Shown here: positions 51,722 to 58,826 of the stretch, piece by piece
Numbering within the stretch: position 1 is the first letter of the stretch
Layout: every line of letters starts with the position of its first letter
Assembly (NCBI RefSeq): GCF_020711255.1
Contig: NZ_JAJFAW010000005.1
Coordinates: 124,001-188,000, forward strand
Direction of reading: 5' to 3'
From: Hymenobacter plasmatis
GTDB lineage: Bacteria > Bacteroidota > Bacteroidia > Cytophagales > Hymenobacteraceae
DNA length: 64,000 bases
Program-made: the position numbers and the translations under genes
The notes under the pieces: model-generated
What the model was told of the DNA's origin: nothing
What the model saw: only the letters and a program-made list of their open reading frames with translations
Databases searched by the model: none

Positions 51722-53809
51722 ATGCGCCCACTTGTTTACACCTTCTTACTGAGCAGCTTACTTTCTGCGCCCCTGGGGCTGCGTGCCCAGCAGCTGGCAC
51801 CCGGCGCCACTGTTCGCAGCTTCAGCCTGAGCCCGGAAGAACTAGACGGCGGCCGGCTCTGCGCCGCGGGCCACGTGCAGGCAGCCTTGCGTAGCGCGAC
51901 CACCTCGGTGCCGCACCGCCGCAAAATGGACCGGTACGACGTGAAGTACTATAAGCTGGACCTGGCCATGGAAAACAACTCGCTGAACGTGGCCGGCTCG
52001 GTGTGGATGCGCTTTCGGGTGGGGAGCCAAGCCCTCGATTCGCTGGCGTTTGAGCTGTACCAGGCCCCGGCGGGCTCGCCAGCCGGCACGGCCACGCTGC
52101 TCATCGACTCGGTGGTGGTGAACGGCCGGCGCTCTGCCGGCATCCGCCGGGCTGGGCCCGATGCCACCGCCGGCCTGGCCCAACCCGTGGCCGCTAACAC
52201 CCTGGCTGATGCCCGCATCTACTACCACGGCACGGCGCCGAGCGGCAATTCGGCGGCCATCGGCAACGGCCTTAGCAACCGCAACTCGGTGCATATGGAC
52301 ACCTACAACGGCGCCCCGACCTTCGCCTATGACGTTACCTGGTCCTTGTCTGAGCCTTATTCGGCGCACGAGTGGTTTCCGTGCAAGCAGGTGCTCACCG
52401 ACAAGGCCGACTCTTCCGACGTGTGGGTGACCACTACCCAGCCCAACAAGGTGGGCTCCAACGGCGTGCTGGTGCGCACCGTGCCGCTGCCGGGCAACAA
52501 GGTGCGCTACGAGTGGAAGTCCCGGCATCCCATCGATTATTACCTGATTTCGGTGTCGGTGGCGCCGTATCTGGAGTATGTGAACTACGCCAATCCCGCC
52601 GGTGGACCCCGCATTCCCATCGTCAACTATGTCTACAACCAGGCCTACCTCGATTACTGGAAGAGCCGGATAGACCTGACGCCGGGCTTTATCGAAAACT
52701 ACTCGGCCCTGGTGGGGCTATACCCGTTTGCCGACGAAAAATACGGGCACACTACGGCCCCGATATACGGCGGCATGGAGCACCAAACCATGACCACCCA
52801 AGATGGCTTTTCGTTTACGCTCACCGCGCATGAGCTGTTCCATCAGTGGTTTGGCGACAACGTGACCTGCGCCAGCTGGGAAGATATCTGGCTCAACGAA
52901 GGCTTTGCTTCTTACGGGGAGTACCTCTCGCTGCAAGCCTTCAGTACCCCCGCCAGTGCCCGCGCCTGGATGGACAACACCCACCAGACCGCGCAATTAA
53001 GCGTCGGCAGCGTTTATGTAGATGATACCACCAATGTGAACCGCATCTTTAATGGCGGCCTGACCTACAAAAAAGGCGCCGCCGTGATTCACATGCTGCG
53101 CTATTTGCTGAACGACGACACCAAGTTTTTCCGGGCCTTGCGCACCTACCAGACCCAGTTTCGTGGCTCCACGGCTCGCACCGCCGATTTGCAGCGCATT
53201 TTTGAGGGCGAGGCCGGCCGGCCGCTTGGGTATTTCTTTCAACAGTGGTTCCGTGGCCGTGGCGTTCCTCTCTTCAACGGCAAGTGGAACCAGAGCGGCA
53301 GCAGCTTCGTGCTCCGCGTGAATGAAGCGGCCACCGATGCCGCATTCACGCCTTTTTTTGATACCGATGTGGATTACCGCCTCACCTTCGCCGACGGCTC
53401 CACCCAAACCGTGCGCCTGCACCAAGGCCAGGCCACCGAAACCTTCTATTTCTCCGTGAACGGCCCCGTGGTCAGTGTGGCCATCGACCCCGACCAGTGG
53501 ATTTTAAATGCAGCATCCAGCGCCCCCGTTCGCGACAATACCCTGCCGGCCAGCCAGCCCGCTGCCGGTGTGGCTCCCCTTAGCCTTTACCCCAATCCCT
53601 GCCGTGACCAGCTGCAATTGGACGCGCTGCCCGCCGCCCGCGTCACGGCCGAAGCTCTGGACGCCACAGGCCGCGTGGTGCTGCGGCAAGTGGTAGTGGC
53701 GCAGCAGCCCACGCTCTACACGGACGCGCTGGCCTCGGGCTTGTACCACCTGCGCCTGCTCGGTGCCCAGGGAGAGCTGCTGGGCCAGGGCCGGTTTGTA
53801 CGGGAGTAA
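51722..53809 (+). CDS. Secreted M1 family aminopeptidase with T9SS type A sorting domain
   Basis: Signal peptide (LLSSLLSAPLGLRAQ), then the M1 beta-saddle domain and the metal site HELFHQWFGDNVT (HExxH near residue 370) with the downstream Glu in LNEGFASYGEYL. GGMEHQ replaces the usual GAMEN exopeptidase motif, retaining the Glu. Catalytic Tyr is likely near TYKKGAAV. The C-terminal T9SS type A domain (LSLYPNPCRDQLQLDAL to GRFVRE) directs secretion to the surface. It has 695 residues. It should cleave N-terminal residues from extracellular peptides. Confidence 0.92.
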   Translation: MRPLVYTFLLSSLLSAPLGLRAQQLAPGATVRSFSLSPEELDGGRLCAAGHVQAALRSATTSVPHRRKMDRYDVKYYKLDLAMENNSLNVAGSVWMRFRVGSQALDSLAFELYQAPAGSPAGTATLLIDSVVVNGRRSAGIRRAGPDATAGLAQPVAANTLADARIYYHGTAPSGNSAAIGNGLSNRNSVHMDTYNGAPTFAYDVTWSLSEPYSAHEWFPCKQVLTDKADSSDVWVTTTQPNKVGSNGVLVRTVPLPGNKVRYEWKSRHPIDYYLISVSVAPYLEYVNYANPAGGPRIPIVNYVYNQAYLDYWKSRIDLTPGFIENYSALVGLYPFADEKYGHTTAPIYGGMEHQTMTTQDGFSFTLTAHELFHQWFGDNVTCASWEDIWLNEGFASYGEYLSLQAFSTPASARAWMDNTHQTAQLSVGSVYVDDTTNVNRIFNGGLTYKKGAAVIHMLRYLLNDDTKFFRALRTYQTQFRGSTARTADLQRIFEGEAGRPLGYFFQQWFRGRGVPLFNGKWNQSGSSFVLRVNEAATDAAFTPFFDTDVDYRLTFADGSTQTVRLHQGQATETFYFSVNGPVVSVAIDPDQWILNAASSAPVRDNTLPASQPAAGVAPLSLYPNPCRDQLQLDALPAARVTAEALDATGRVVLRQVVVAQQPTLYTDALASGLYHLRLLGAQGELLGQGRFVRE

Positions 53810-53829
53810 TTCAGCTCAACCCGTTAATT

Positions 53830-53864
53830 AAAAAAGCCGCTCCTTTTCAGGAGCGGCTTTTTTA
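53830..53864. terminator. Bidirectional terminator between the M1 gene and the next gene
   Basis: AAAAAAGCCGCTCC with complement GGAGCGGCTTTTTT around loop TTTTCA, with T/A runs on both strands. Confidence 0.93.
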
Positions 53865-53873
53865 GCTCAATTG

Positions 53874-54542
53874 CTAGAACGTGTCGTGGTACTTCGCAAT
53901 AAGTGCCTCGGTGGCGGCATCGGCCGGTGGCGCGTCGAGCAGGGCCTTGAGCAGTTCATCAAACGAGCGCGCGGGCGTGAAGCCCGGCTCGAGCACAGCG
54001 TTGCTCGTGAGGCGAATAAACATGGGCTGACCGTTCACGGCCACCAAATCGATGGTGATAAGGCCGAAGCGCTGGTTGCAATCGCCGGTTTTGGGGCAGT
54101 CGGTGGGGTTGGGCTTGTAGAACTGCTTGAGCGTGGTTTCGGTGTGGTGTTCGTGCTGCTTGGTGCATTTATCTGCACAGGCGCGGTGGTAGCCCAGCGC
54201 CAGCACTCGTTCGCCGAGGTGCTCGTAGAAATGCCGGAAGTTGCCAGGCCCAATCGAAGGGTCAAAGAAAAACAGCGCGCCCTGGCGGCCGTGCTCCTGC
54301 AGCAGCTGCACCTGGAAACCGCGGGTGCCCGCCGCGCCGCCCTTGCGCAGGTGGTAGGCCTTGAAGTAGGGCCCCAGCCAGTTTAGGTACACGCGCTGCT
54401 CGACCCATTGGGCATGCCGCCGGGCCTGGGCCGGCGACAGCGCCACCGCGTGCCAGGAGGCGGGGGATTTCGCTTTGGAGCGAAACAGGTTGTGGATAAA
54501 ATCGAGCAAAACGTGGAAAGTTAGTGGAGTCAGAACACCCAC
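53874..54542 (-). CDS. Conserved-looking protein of unknown function
   Basis: The 222-residue product (from a GTG at 54542) has no signal peptide or clear membrane segment. The sequence includes WVEQRVYLNWLGPYFKAYHL, HRACADKCTKQHEHHTETTL, a Cys/His-rich patch (CADKC, HEHH, CPKTGDC) that could bind a metal, and FGLITIDLVAVNGQPMFIRL. I do not recognise a family. The exact start is uncertain because no ATG lies near the 5' end. Coding is supported by GC-rich third positions. Confidence 0.58.
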   Translation of the reverse strand: MGVLTPLTFHVLLDFIHNLFRSKAKSPASWHAVALSPAQARRHAQWVEQRVYLNWLGPYFKAYHLRKGGAAGTRGFQVQLLQEHGRQGALFFFDPSIGPGNFRHFYEHLGERVLALGYHRACADKCTKQHEHHTETTLKQFYKPNPTDCPKTGDCNQRFGLITIDLVAVNGQPMFIRLTSNAVLEPGFTPARSFDELLKALLDAPPADAATEALIAKYHDTF

Positions 54543-54630
54543 TTTGGTAAATAGTTTGTGAGCCGGCGCGGGGTAGGCCGCCGGTTTGGGCCCGGTGTGG
54601 GGCGCGCATCCAAGGGGCGTGCCATAAACA

Positions 54631-54660
54631 AAGGCCGGCTTCCGTGCGGAAACCGGCCTT
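54631..54660 (-). terminator. Terminator for the DUF2147 gene
   Basis: AAGGCCGG...TTCC and GGAA...CCGGCCTT pair around GTGC with one mismatch. It is downstream of the DUF2147 gene on the minus strand and upstream of the 53874 gene. Confidence 0.75.
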
Positions 54661-54691
54661 ATTACCGTTTATCAGGCAACTATGCGGGCGG

Positions 54692-55132
54692 TTATTTTAC
54701 CCGCGTCCAGGTCTGGGATTTGCCTATGAGCGAAAAGCCGATGTAGCCTTTCACTTCCATGGTGTTGGCGCCTTCCATTTTCATGTAGCAGGAGTAGGTC
54801 TTGCCGCTTTCGGGGTCGTAGATTTTGCCATCGTCCCACTTGTTGTCGTCGTCGTACTTGAAGCCTTGCATAAACACCAGGCCCAGGCGGGGGCGGTTGC
54901 GCAGCTTCGGGTCGGGGTTTTGGCTATCGGTTTTGGGCTTGCCGGTGGCCGGGTCGTTGGGCACGGTCAGGCTCACAATTTTGCCGCACAGCTTGTCGCC
55001 GCACTTGTATATTTCAAACGTGGCCTTCTTCTCCGAGTTCGTCCATACCCCGAGCGGGGTCATGGTTTGGGCGGAAGCCATTCGGGCAACGCCCAACACG
55101 AGGGCAATGAGTAAAAGCAGTGTTTTTTTCAT
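54692..55132 (-). CDS. DUF2147 family secreted protein
   Basis: Signal peptide (LLLLIALVLGVARMASAQT), then the DUF2147 pattern: TPLGVWTNSEKKATFEIYKC (binding-loop start), CGDKLCGKIVSL, NPDPKLRNRPRLGLVFMQGF and the end IGFSLIGKSQTWTRV. It is 146 residues from the ATG at 55132. DUF2147 proteins are small exported beta-barrel proteins of unknown function, common in Bacteroidetes. The TACCTTTT box upstream (about 55163-55170, minus strand) is a weak promoter. Confidence 0.87.
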   Translation of the reverse strand: MKKTLLLLIALVLGVARMASAQTMTPLGVWTNSEKKATFEIYKCGDKLCGKIVSLTVPNDPATGKPKTDSQNPDPKLRNRPRLGLVFMQGFKYDDDNKWDDGKIYDPESGKTYSCYMKMEGANTMEVKGYIGFSLIGKSQTWTRVK

Positions 55133-55352
55133 TTCTGAAGAGAAGAGGAGTGGGTTTGATGGGAAAAGGTAATTGAAAATATCCGGAGGGCCCGCCGGGG
55201 GTATTGAATAGCACCTAGGCAAGTTTACGGCCAAGTTATGAGCTTTTGCTAAGCAGACGAGATTTTTGCTACTTAAGACAAAAAAAATATAGCTGTAAAT
55301 CAGGGCTCAAGCTACTGTTGAGCGGGTTTAGCCCAATAATTGGGTCGGTAAT

Positions 55353-55382
55353 TTTGAACCTTAGTTTCCGCTATTAACTTTA
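55353..55382 (+). promoter_or_regulatory. Promoter TTTG-N18-TAACTTTA, start of an orphan transcript
   Basis: TTTG (55353-55356, inside ATTTTG) and TAACTTTA (55375-55382) are 18 bases apart, matching the -33/-7 spacing of Bacteroidetes sigma factor promoters with one mismatch. Predicted transcription start is about 55388. No known gene follows on this strand. Confidence 0.5.
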
Positions 55383-55466
55383 CCGTCCAGTAGTGAGTGC
55401 TACGGCCTCATTCAAGCAGCCCTAAGGTGCTGGGCCGCGCGAATGAGTGTTATGTCGAACGTAAAG

Positions 55467-55475
55467 AAAGGAGGT
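55467..55475 (+). promoter_or_regulatory. Full-length Shine-Dalgarno AAAGGAGGT
   Basis: Nine bases match the anti-Shine-Dalgarno end of 16S rRNA, five bases before the ATG at 55481. Almost no other gene in this window has a recognisable Shine-Dalgarno sequence, which is usual in Bacteroidetes. Confidence 0.7.
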
Positions 55476-55480
55476 ACAAA

Positions 55481-55552
55481 ATGTCTAGTAGTCCCAAACA
55501 AATCCTGCCAAGCCTGTCGAATGTCGTACGCTTCACCGCAGTACGCGCCTAA
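55481..55552 (+). CDS. Candidate 23-residue peptide with a strong ribosome binding site
   Basis: The ORF starts ATG TCT AGT, ends in TAA at 55552, and would encode a short basic, hydrophobic peptide (MSSSPKQILPSLSNVV, then RFTAVRA). No homologue is recognised and no signal peptide is visible. The frame after the stop stays open for about 85 codons but crosses the terminator. It could be a leader peptide, a stand-alone small protein, or noise under a coincidental SD. The perfect SD and the flanking promoter/terminator are the reasons for reporting it. Confidence 0.35.
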   Translation: MSSSPKQILPSLSNVVRFTAVRA

Positions 55553-55666
55553 CAACAGCTTCGTGGGGTAGCTCCTAAGGCTGCCCACATTCGGCCAGGT
55601 CTTACTCTTGAAAGTGACGCCGGAACTGTACCCCAGTTTCGCCGCTTGGTAAGATTTGAAGGATTA

Positions 55667-55730
55667 GATGCCCGGTTCGCCCAGTCGCCCTTAAGTGGGA
55701 CGGCAGAGGCGAACCGGGCATCGCTTTTTT
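55667..55730 (+). terminator. Terminator of the orphan transcript
   Basis: GATGCCCGGTTCGCC (55667-55681) and GGCGAACCGGGCATC (55708-55722) form a perfect 15-bp stem with a 26-base loop, followed by GCTTTTTTT. The T-run is only on the plus side, so it serves the plus-strand transcript and not the convergent NlpC/P60 gene. Confidence 0.88.
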
Positions 55731-55763
55731 TAGCCCAATTAGAAAGCCTTAAGATTTCAGGAC

Positions 55764-56681
55764 TTAATGGGTCGTCCGCTTTTTGGCAGTGGTGCGGGCG
55801 GTTTTCTTAACCGGCGCTTTCTTGACCGGTGCTTTGTGCCGGATGGTGGGCGCTGCCTTCTTTTTGGCCACCGTGCTTTTGCTCGTGGCTGCTTTCTTGG
55901 CCACTGTGCGGGTGCTCTTCCGGGCTACTGGCGCCGCTTTTTTCAGGGCCGGCAGCACTTTGGGCGGGGCCGATACGGGTGCGGCTAGTGGCTCAACTTC
56001 TGCCGGGCGGGCGGGCAGCGCTGCTACCGGGGCTGCTGTACGAGCCAGTAGAGCTGCCTTGGGCGGGGTGGTGGCAGCCAGAGCGCCGGGCCCCAGCACG
56101 CGGCGCACCTGCATAAAGCGGCGCTCGTAGTCGGTGCCTTCTACCTGGCTCACTTTCACGCCAGACTCGCGCCGGGCGGAGGAAGCGTGCACGAATCGCA
56201 GCGGCACCTCGCCCCGCTTGGAGATGACGATGCCGGCGTGGCCGGGCGTGGTGCTGGTAGTAGCCGTGCCCGTAAACACCACTATGTCGCCGGGTTGGGC
56301 TTCGGCGCGCGCTACGGGGCGGCCCACATCAATGAGCAGGGCCGTGGAGTGCGGCACGTTGATGTTGAAATGGGCGAAGGTGAACATGATAAAGCCCGAA
56401 CAGTCGAAGCCCGTGAGGGGCGAGGTACCGGCAAATACATAGGGCGTGCCCTGATGCGACAACCCGAAGGCCACAATGCTATCGGCGCGGGCCGCCAGGC
56501 CCGTGGCCGGCGCTTCGCGCAGGGCGGCGAAGGAAGTGGAAACAGGCTGTGCGGGCAGGTCGTCAGACTTTGTAGTGGTCCAGGTTACGCGCTTGGGGGC
56601 CGCGGCCCGGCGGTTCAGCCGGGGCAGAACTATGGCCATTGCGGCCAATAATCCTATAAAAACCAGCCAGACGTAACGCAT
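55764..56681 (-). CDS. NlpC/P60 peptidase with a basic Ala/Lys-rich tail
   Basis: The N-terminus is a signal-anchor (YVWLVFIGLLAAMAIVLP). The NlpC/P60 domain (residues ~60-185) has the catalytic Cys in FDCSGFIMF (~residue 93) and His in GHAGIVIS (~146). This predicts a cysteine peptidase acting on peptidoglycan stem peptides. The last ~90 residues are highly basic and repetitive (VKKAPVKKTARTTAKKRTTH), resembling histone H1-like tails. The combination is unusual for a cell-wall enzyme; the tail may bind anionic polymers such as LPS or nucleic acid. It has 305 residues from the ATG at 56681. A longer frame reaches 56723, without a start. Confidence 0.85.
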   Translation of the reverse strand: MRYVWLVFIGLLAAMAIVLPRLNRRAAAPKRVTWTTTKSDDLPAQPVSTSFAALREAPATGLAARADSIVAFGLSHQGTPYVFAGTSPLTGFDCSGFIMFTFAHFNINVPHSTALLIDVGRPVARAEAQPGDIVVFTGTATTSTTPGHAGIVISKRGEVPLRFVHASSARRESGVKVSQVEGTDYERRFMQVRRVLGPGALAATTPPKAALLARTAAPVAALPARPAEVEPLAAPVSAPPKVLPALKKAAPVARKSTRTVAKKAATSKSTVAKKKAAPTIRHKAPVKKAPVKKTARTTAKKRTTH

Positions 56682-56755
56682 AATCGAACGGAGTGCAAAG
56701 TGGGTGCCGAAAGTAAGCGCCACAGTAGCCCCTAACGCAAGGGCTGTTCGCTAGG

Positions 56756-56783
56756 TTGGAGGCAGCCCTGAGGGCTTACTTTG
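56756..56783 (+). promoter_or_regulatory. Promoter TTG-N18-TACTTTG for the M61 peptidase
   Basis: TTG at 56756-56758 and TACTTTG at 56777-56783 with 18 bases between. The ATG at 56813 lies 29 bases further on. Confidence 0.55.
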
Positions 56784-56812
56784 TGCCAAAGGTCCAACTT
56801 ATAACATTGCTA

Positions 56813-58633
56813 ATGCTCAGAAATTCAAAAACACGCCTTAGTCATACCGCGCTTGCTCTGCTGCTGGCCGGCGGGCTGGCGGTGCAGGCGCGCCCGGCGG
56901 CCGTGGTGCCCACGCTGCGCTACACACTGGCCATGCCCGCGCCCCAAACCCACTACTTTGAAGTTAAAATGGAGCTGGGCGGCTTCCCGGCCGACTACAC
57001 CGACGTGAAAATGCCGGTGTGGGCTCCGGGCTCCTACCTGGTGCGCGAATACTCCAAGAACGTAGAAGGCTTCCAGGCCCGCACGGCAGCGGGCCAGCCG
57101 TTGGCCGTCGAGAAAATCAACAAAAACACCTGGCGGGTGCGCCACGCCAAGCAGGCCAATTTCCAGGTGAGCTACCGCGTCTACGCCTTTGAGCTGACCG
57201 TGCGCACTTCGTTTATCGACGCCGACCACGGCTACCTCAACGGCACGAGCGTGTTCATGTACCCCGCCGATAACAAGATGCTGGGCAGTACGGTGGTGGT
57301 GCAGCCAGCCGCGGGCTGGGCCCAGGTGAGCACGGCGCTGCGCCCAGGCACGGGCAAGTTCACCTACAAAGCCGCCAGCTACGACGAGCTGGCCGATTCG
57401 CCGATGGAAATCGGCAACCAGAAAGTGCTGGAGTTCACCGCCAATGGCACGCCGCATCAAGTGGCCATGTTCGGCACGTACAATGCCGACGACGCCAAGC
57501 TGACGGCCGATATGAAGAAGGTGTGCGAAGAAGCGCAGCGCGTGGTGGGCCAGAATCCGCTCGACCACTACCTGTTCATCGTGCACAACCTGGAGCGGGG
57601 CGGCGGGGGCCTCGAGCACCTGTACTCCACCACCCTGGAAGTGGGCCGTGGCACCTACGGCACCGAGGCCGGCTACAAGTCGTTTCTGGGCCTGGCAGCC
57701 CACGAATACTTCCACCTCTGGAACGTGAAGCGCATTCGCCCGGTGGCCCTGGGGCCGTTCGACTACGACAAGGAGAATTACACCCACATGCTGTGGGTGA
57801 GCGAAGGAATTACGACTTATTACTCGAAGCTCATCAACCTGCGCGTGGGCAATACTGCGCGTGAAGACTTTCTCAACGGGCTGGCCAACGACATCACCTC
57901 AGTGGAGAACACGCCCGGCAACCGCGTGCAGTCGGCCGCCGAATCCAGCTTTGATGCCTGGATTAAATCGTACCGGCAGAATGAGAACTCCCGAAACAGC
58001 GAAATCAACTACTACGCCAAGGGCGACCTCATCGGTACCATTCTCGACCTGAACATTGCGGAGGCCACTAAGGGCGAGAAACACCTCGACGACGTTTTCC
58101 GCCTGCTTTACGACACCTATTATAAGAAGGCCAGCCGTGGCTTCACCGACATGGAATTCCAGGATGCCGTGGCCAAGGTAGCCGGCCGCCGCTACGACGA
58201 CCTCTTCCAGAACAGCGTGTACGGCACCAAGCAGCTGCCCTATGCCACGGCCCTGGGCTACGCCGGCCTGACCCTGACCACTACGCCCCTGAGCACCGAC
58301 GGAACTTTGGGCGCCACCTTTTCCAATAAAACCGGCAAGCTGCTCGTGACTGGTGTGGTGCGCGACCGTTCCGCCTGGAACACCGGCCTGAGTGTAAACG
58401 ACGAGGTGCTGCTGATAAACGGCGCCGCCCCCAGCGAGGAAACCGTGAAATCGCTGATGAGCGGCCCAGTGGGCTCAGAAGTGAAGCTACAGGTGCGCCG
58501 CGATGGCCTCAACCGCGACATCACCCTAAAGATGATGTCCAACCCGGACCTGAAGTATCAGATTCAGCCCATGGCCAACCCAACCGCTGCCCAGCAGCGC
58601 GTGCTGGCTAAGTGGCTGGGTGCAACGAAATAG
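56813..58633 (+). CDS. M61 family metallopeptidase with PDZ domain (glycyl aminopeptidase-like)
   Basis: Signal peptide (ALALLLAGGLAVQARP), N-terminal beta domain, then HEYFHLWNVKRIRP (the HExxH metal motif, ~residue 297) with the downstream Glu in WVSEGITTYYS, as in M61. A C-terminal PDZ-like region (residues ~500-590; LLVTGVVRDRSAWNTGLSVN, DEVLLINGAAPSE) follows. It is 606 residues from the ATG at 56813 and is periplasmic or surface. The enzyme likely removes N-terminal glycine or alanine from peptides. Confidence 0.9.
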   Translation: MLRNSKTRLSHTALALLLAGGLAVQARPAAVVPTLRYTLAMPAPQTHYFEVKMELGGFPADYTDVKMPVWAPGSYLVREYSKNVEGFQARTAAGQPLAVEKINKNTWRVRHAKQANFQVSYRVYAFELTVRTSFIDADHGYLNGTSVFMYPADNKMLGSTVVVQPAAGWAQVSTALRPGTGKFTYKAASYDELADSPMEIGNQKVLEFTANGTPHQVAMFGTYNADDAKLTADMKKVCEEAQRVVGQNPLDHYLFIVHNLERGGGGLEHLYSTTLEVGRGTYGTEAGYKSFLGLAAHEYFHLWNVKRIRPVALGPFDYDKENYTHMLWVSEGITTYYSKLINLRVGNTAREDFLNGLANDITSVENTPGNRVQSAAESSFDAWIKSYRQNENSRNSEINYYAKGDLIGTILDLNIAEATKGEKHLDDVFRLLYDTYYKKASRGFTDMEFQDAVAKVAGRRYDDLFQNSVYGTKQLPYATALGYAGLTLTTTPLSTDGTLGATFSNKTGKLLVTGVVRDRSAWNTGLSVNDEVLLINGAAPSEETVKSLMSGPVGSEVKLQVRRDGLNRDITLKMMSNPDLKYQIQPMANPTAAQQRVLAKWLGATK

Positions 58634-58645
58634 GTTTTCGGCATA

Positions 58646-58686
58646 AACAAAAAAGCCCCGTGCTACCAGCACGGGGCTTTTTTGTT
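58646..58686. terminator. Bidirectional terminator after the M61 gene
   Basis: AACAAAAAAGCCCCGTGCT and its complement around ACC, with long A and T runs on both sides. It is followed by the fourth REP-like element. Confidence 0.95.
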
Positions 58687-58699
58687 GATTCCACCATTA

Positions 58700-58794
58700 C
58701 GTCTGTCATGCAGAGCGCAGCGAAGCATCTTATCAGGCCAGAACTAATCGTTGAAGCGTGAGAAGATGCTTCGCTGCGCTCTGCATGACAGACG
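58700..58794. repeat. REP-like inverted repeat, family A copy 4
   Basis: Arms 58700-58734 and 58760-58794 are near-perfect (one difference, TATC versus GAGA side), with a 25-base spacer. The outer ends are CGTCTGTCATGC and GCATGACAGACG. It lies between the M61 terminator and the convergent Kup gene. Confidence 0.9.
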
Positions 58795-58826
58795 ATTGGG
58801 ATGTCTGAATGAGGGCGATTACCAGC

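Larger units (their letters stand above)
55388..55730 (+). ncRNA. Candidate ~340-nt orphan RNA with structured leader
   Basis: Between a plausible promoter and a strong terminator there is no recognisable gene. The 5' end can fold (CTCATTC pairs with GAATGAG, with an inner stem GCCC/GGGC). Next comes a nine-base AAAGGAGGT and a 23-codon ORF (55481-55552). I looked for RNase P, tmRNA, SRP and riboswitch signatures and saw none (no GAGGAAAGTCC, no GGGG...ACCA, no 4.5S core). It could be a regulatory RNA, an mRNA for a tiny protein or a decayed locus. Confidence 0.4.

Noticed and set aside
55388..55730. RNase P, tmRNA, 6S or SRP RNA
   Set aside because: None of the hallmark sequences is present (GAGGAAAGTCC, tRNA-like 3' end, 4.5S core), so the RNA is left unassigned.
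55553..55809. Readthrough or selenoprotein-like extension after the 23-codon ORF
   Set aside because: The frame stays open by chance but crosses a strong terminator and enters the convergent NlpC/P60 gene; the stop is TAA.
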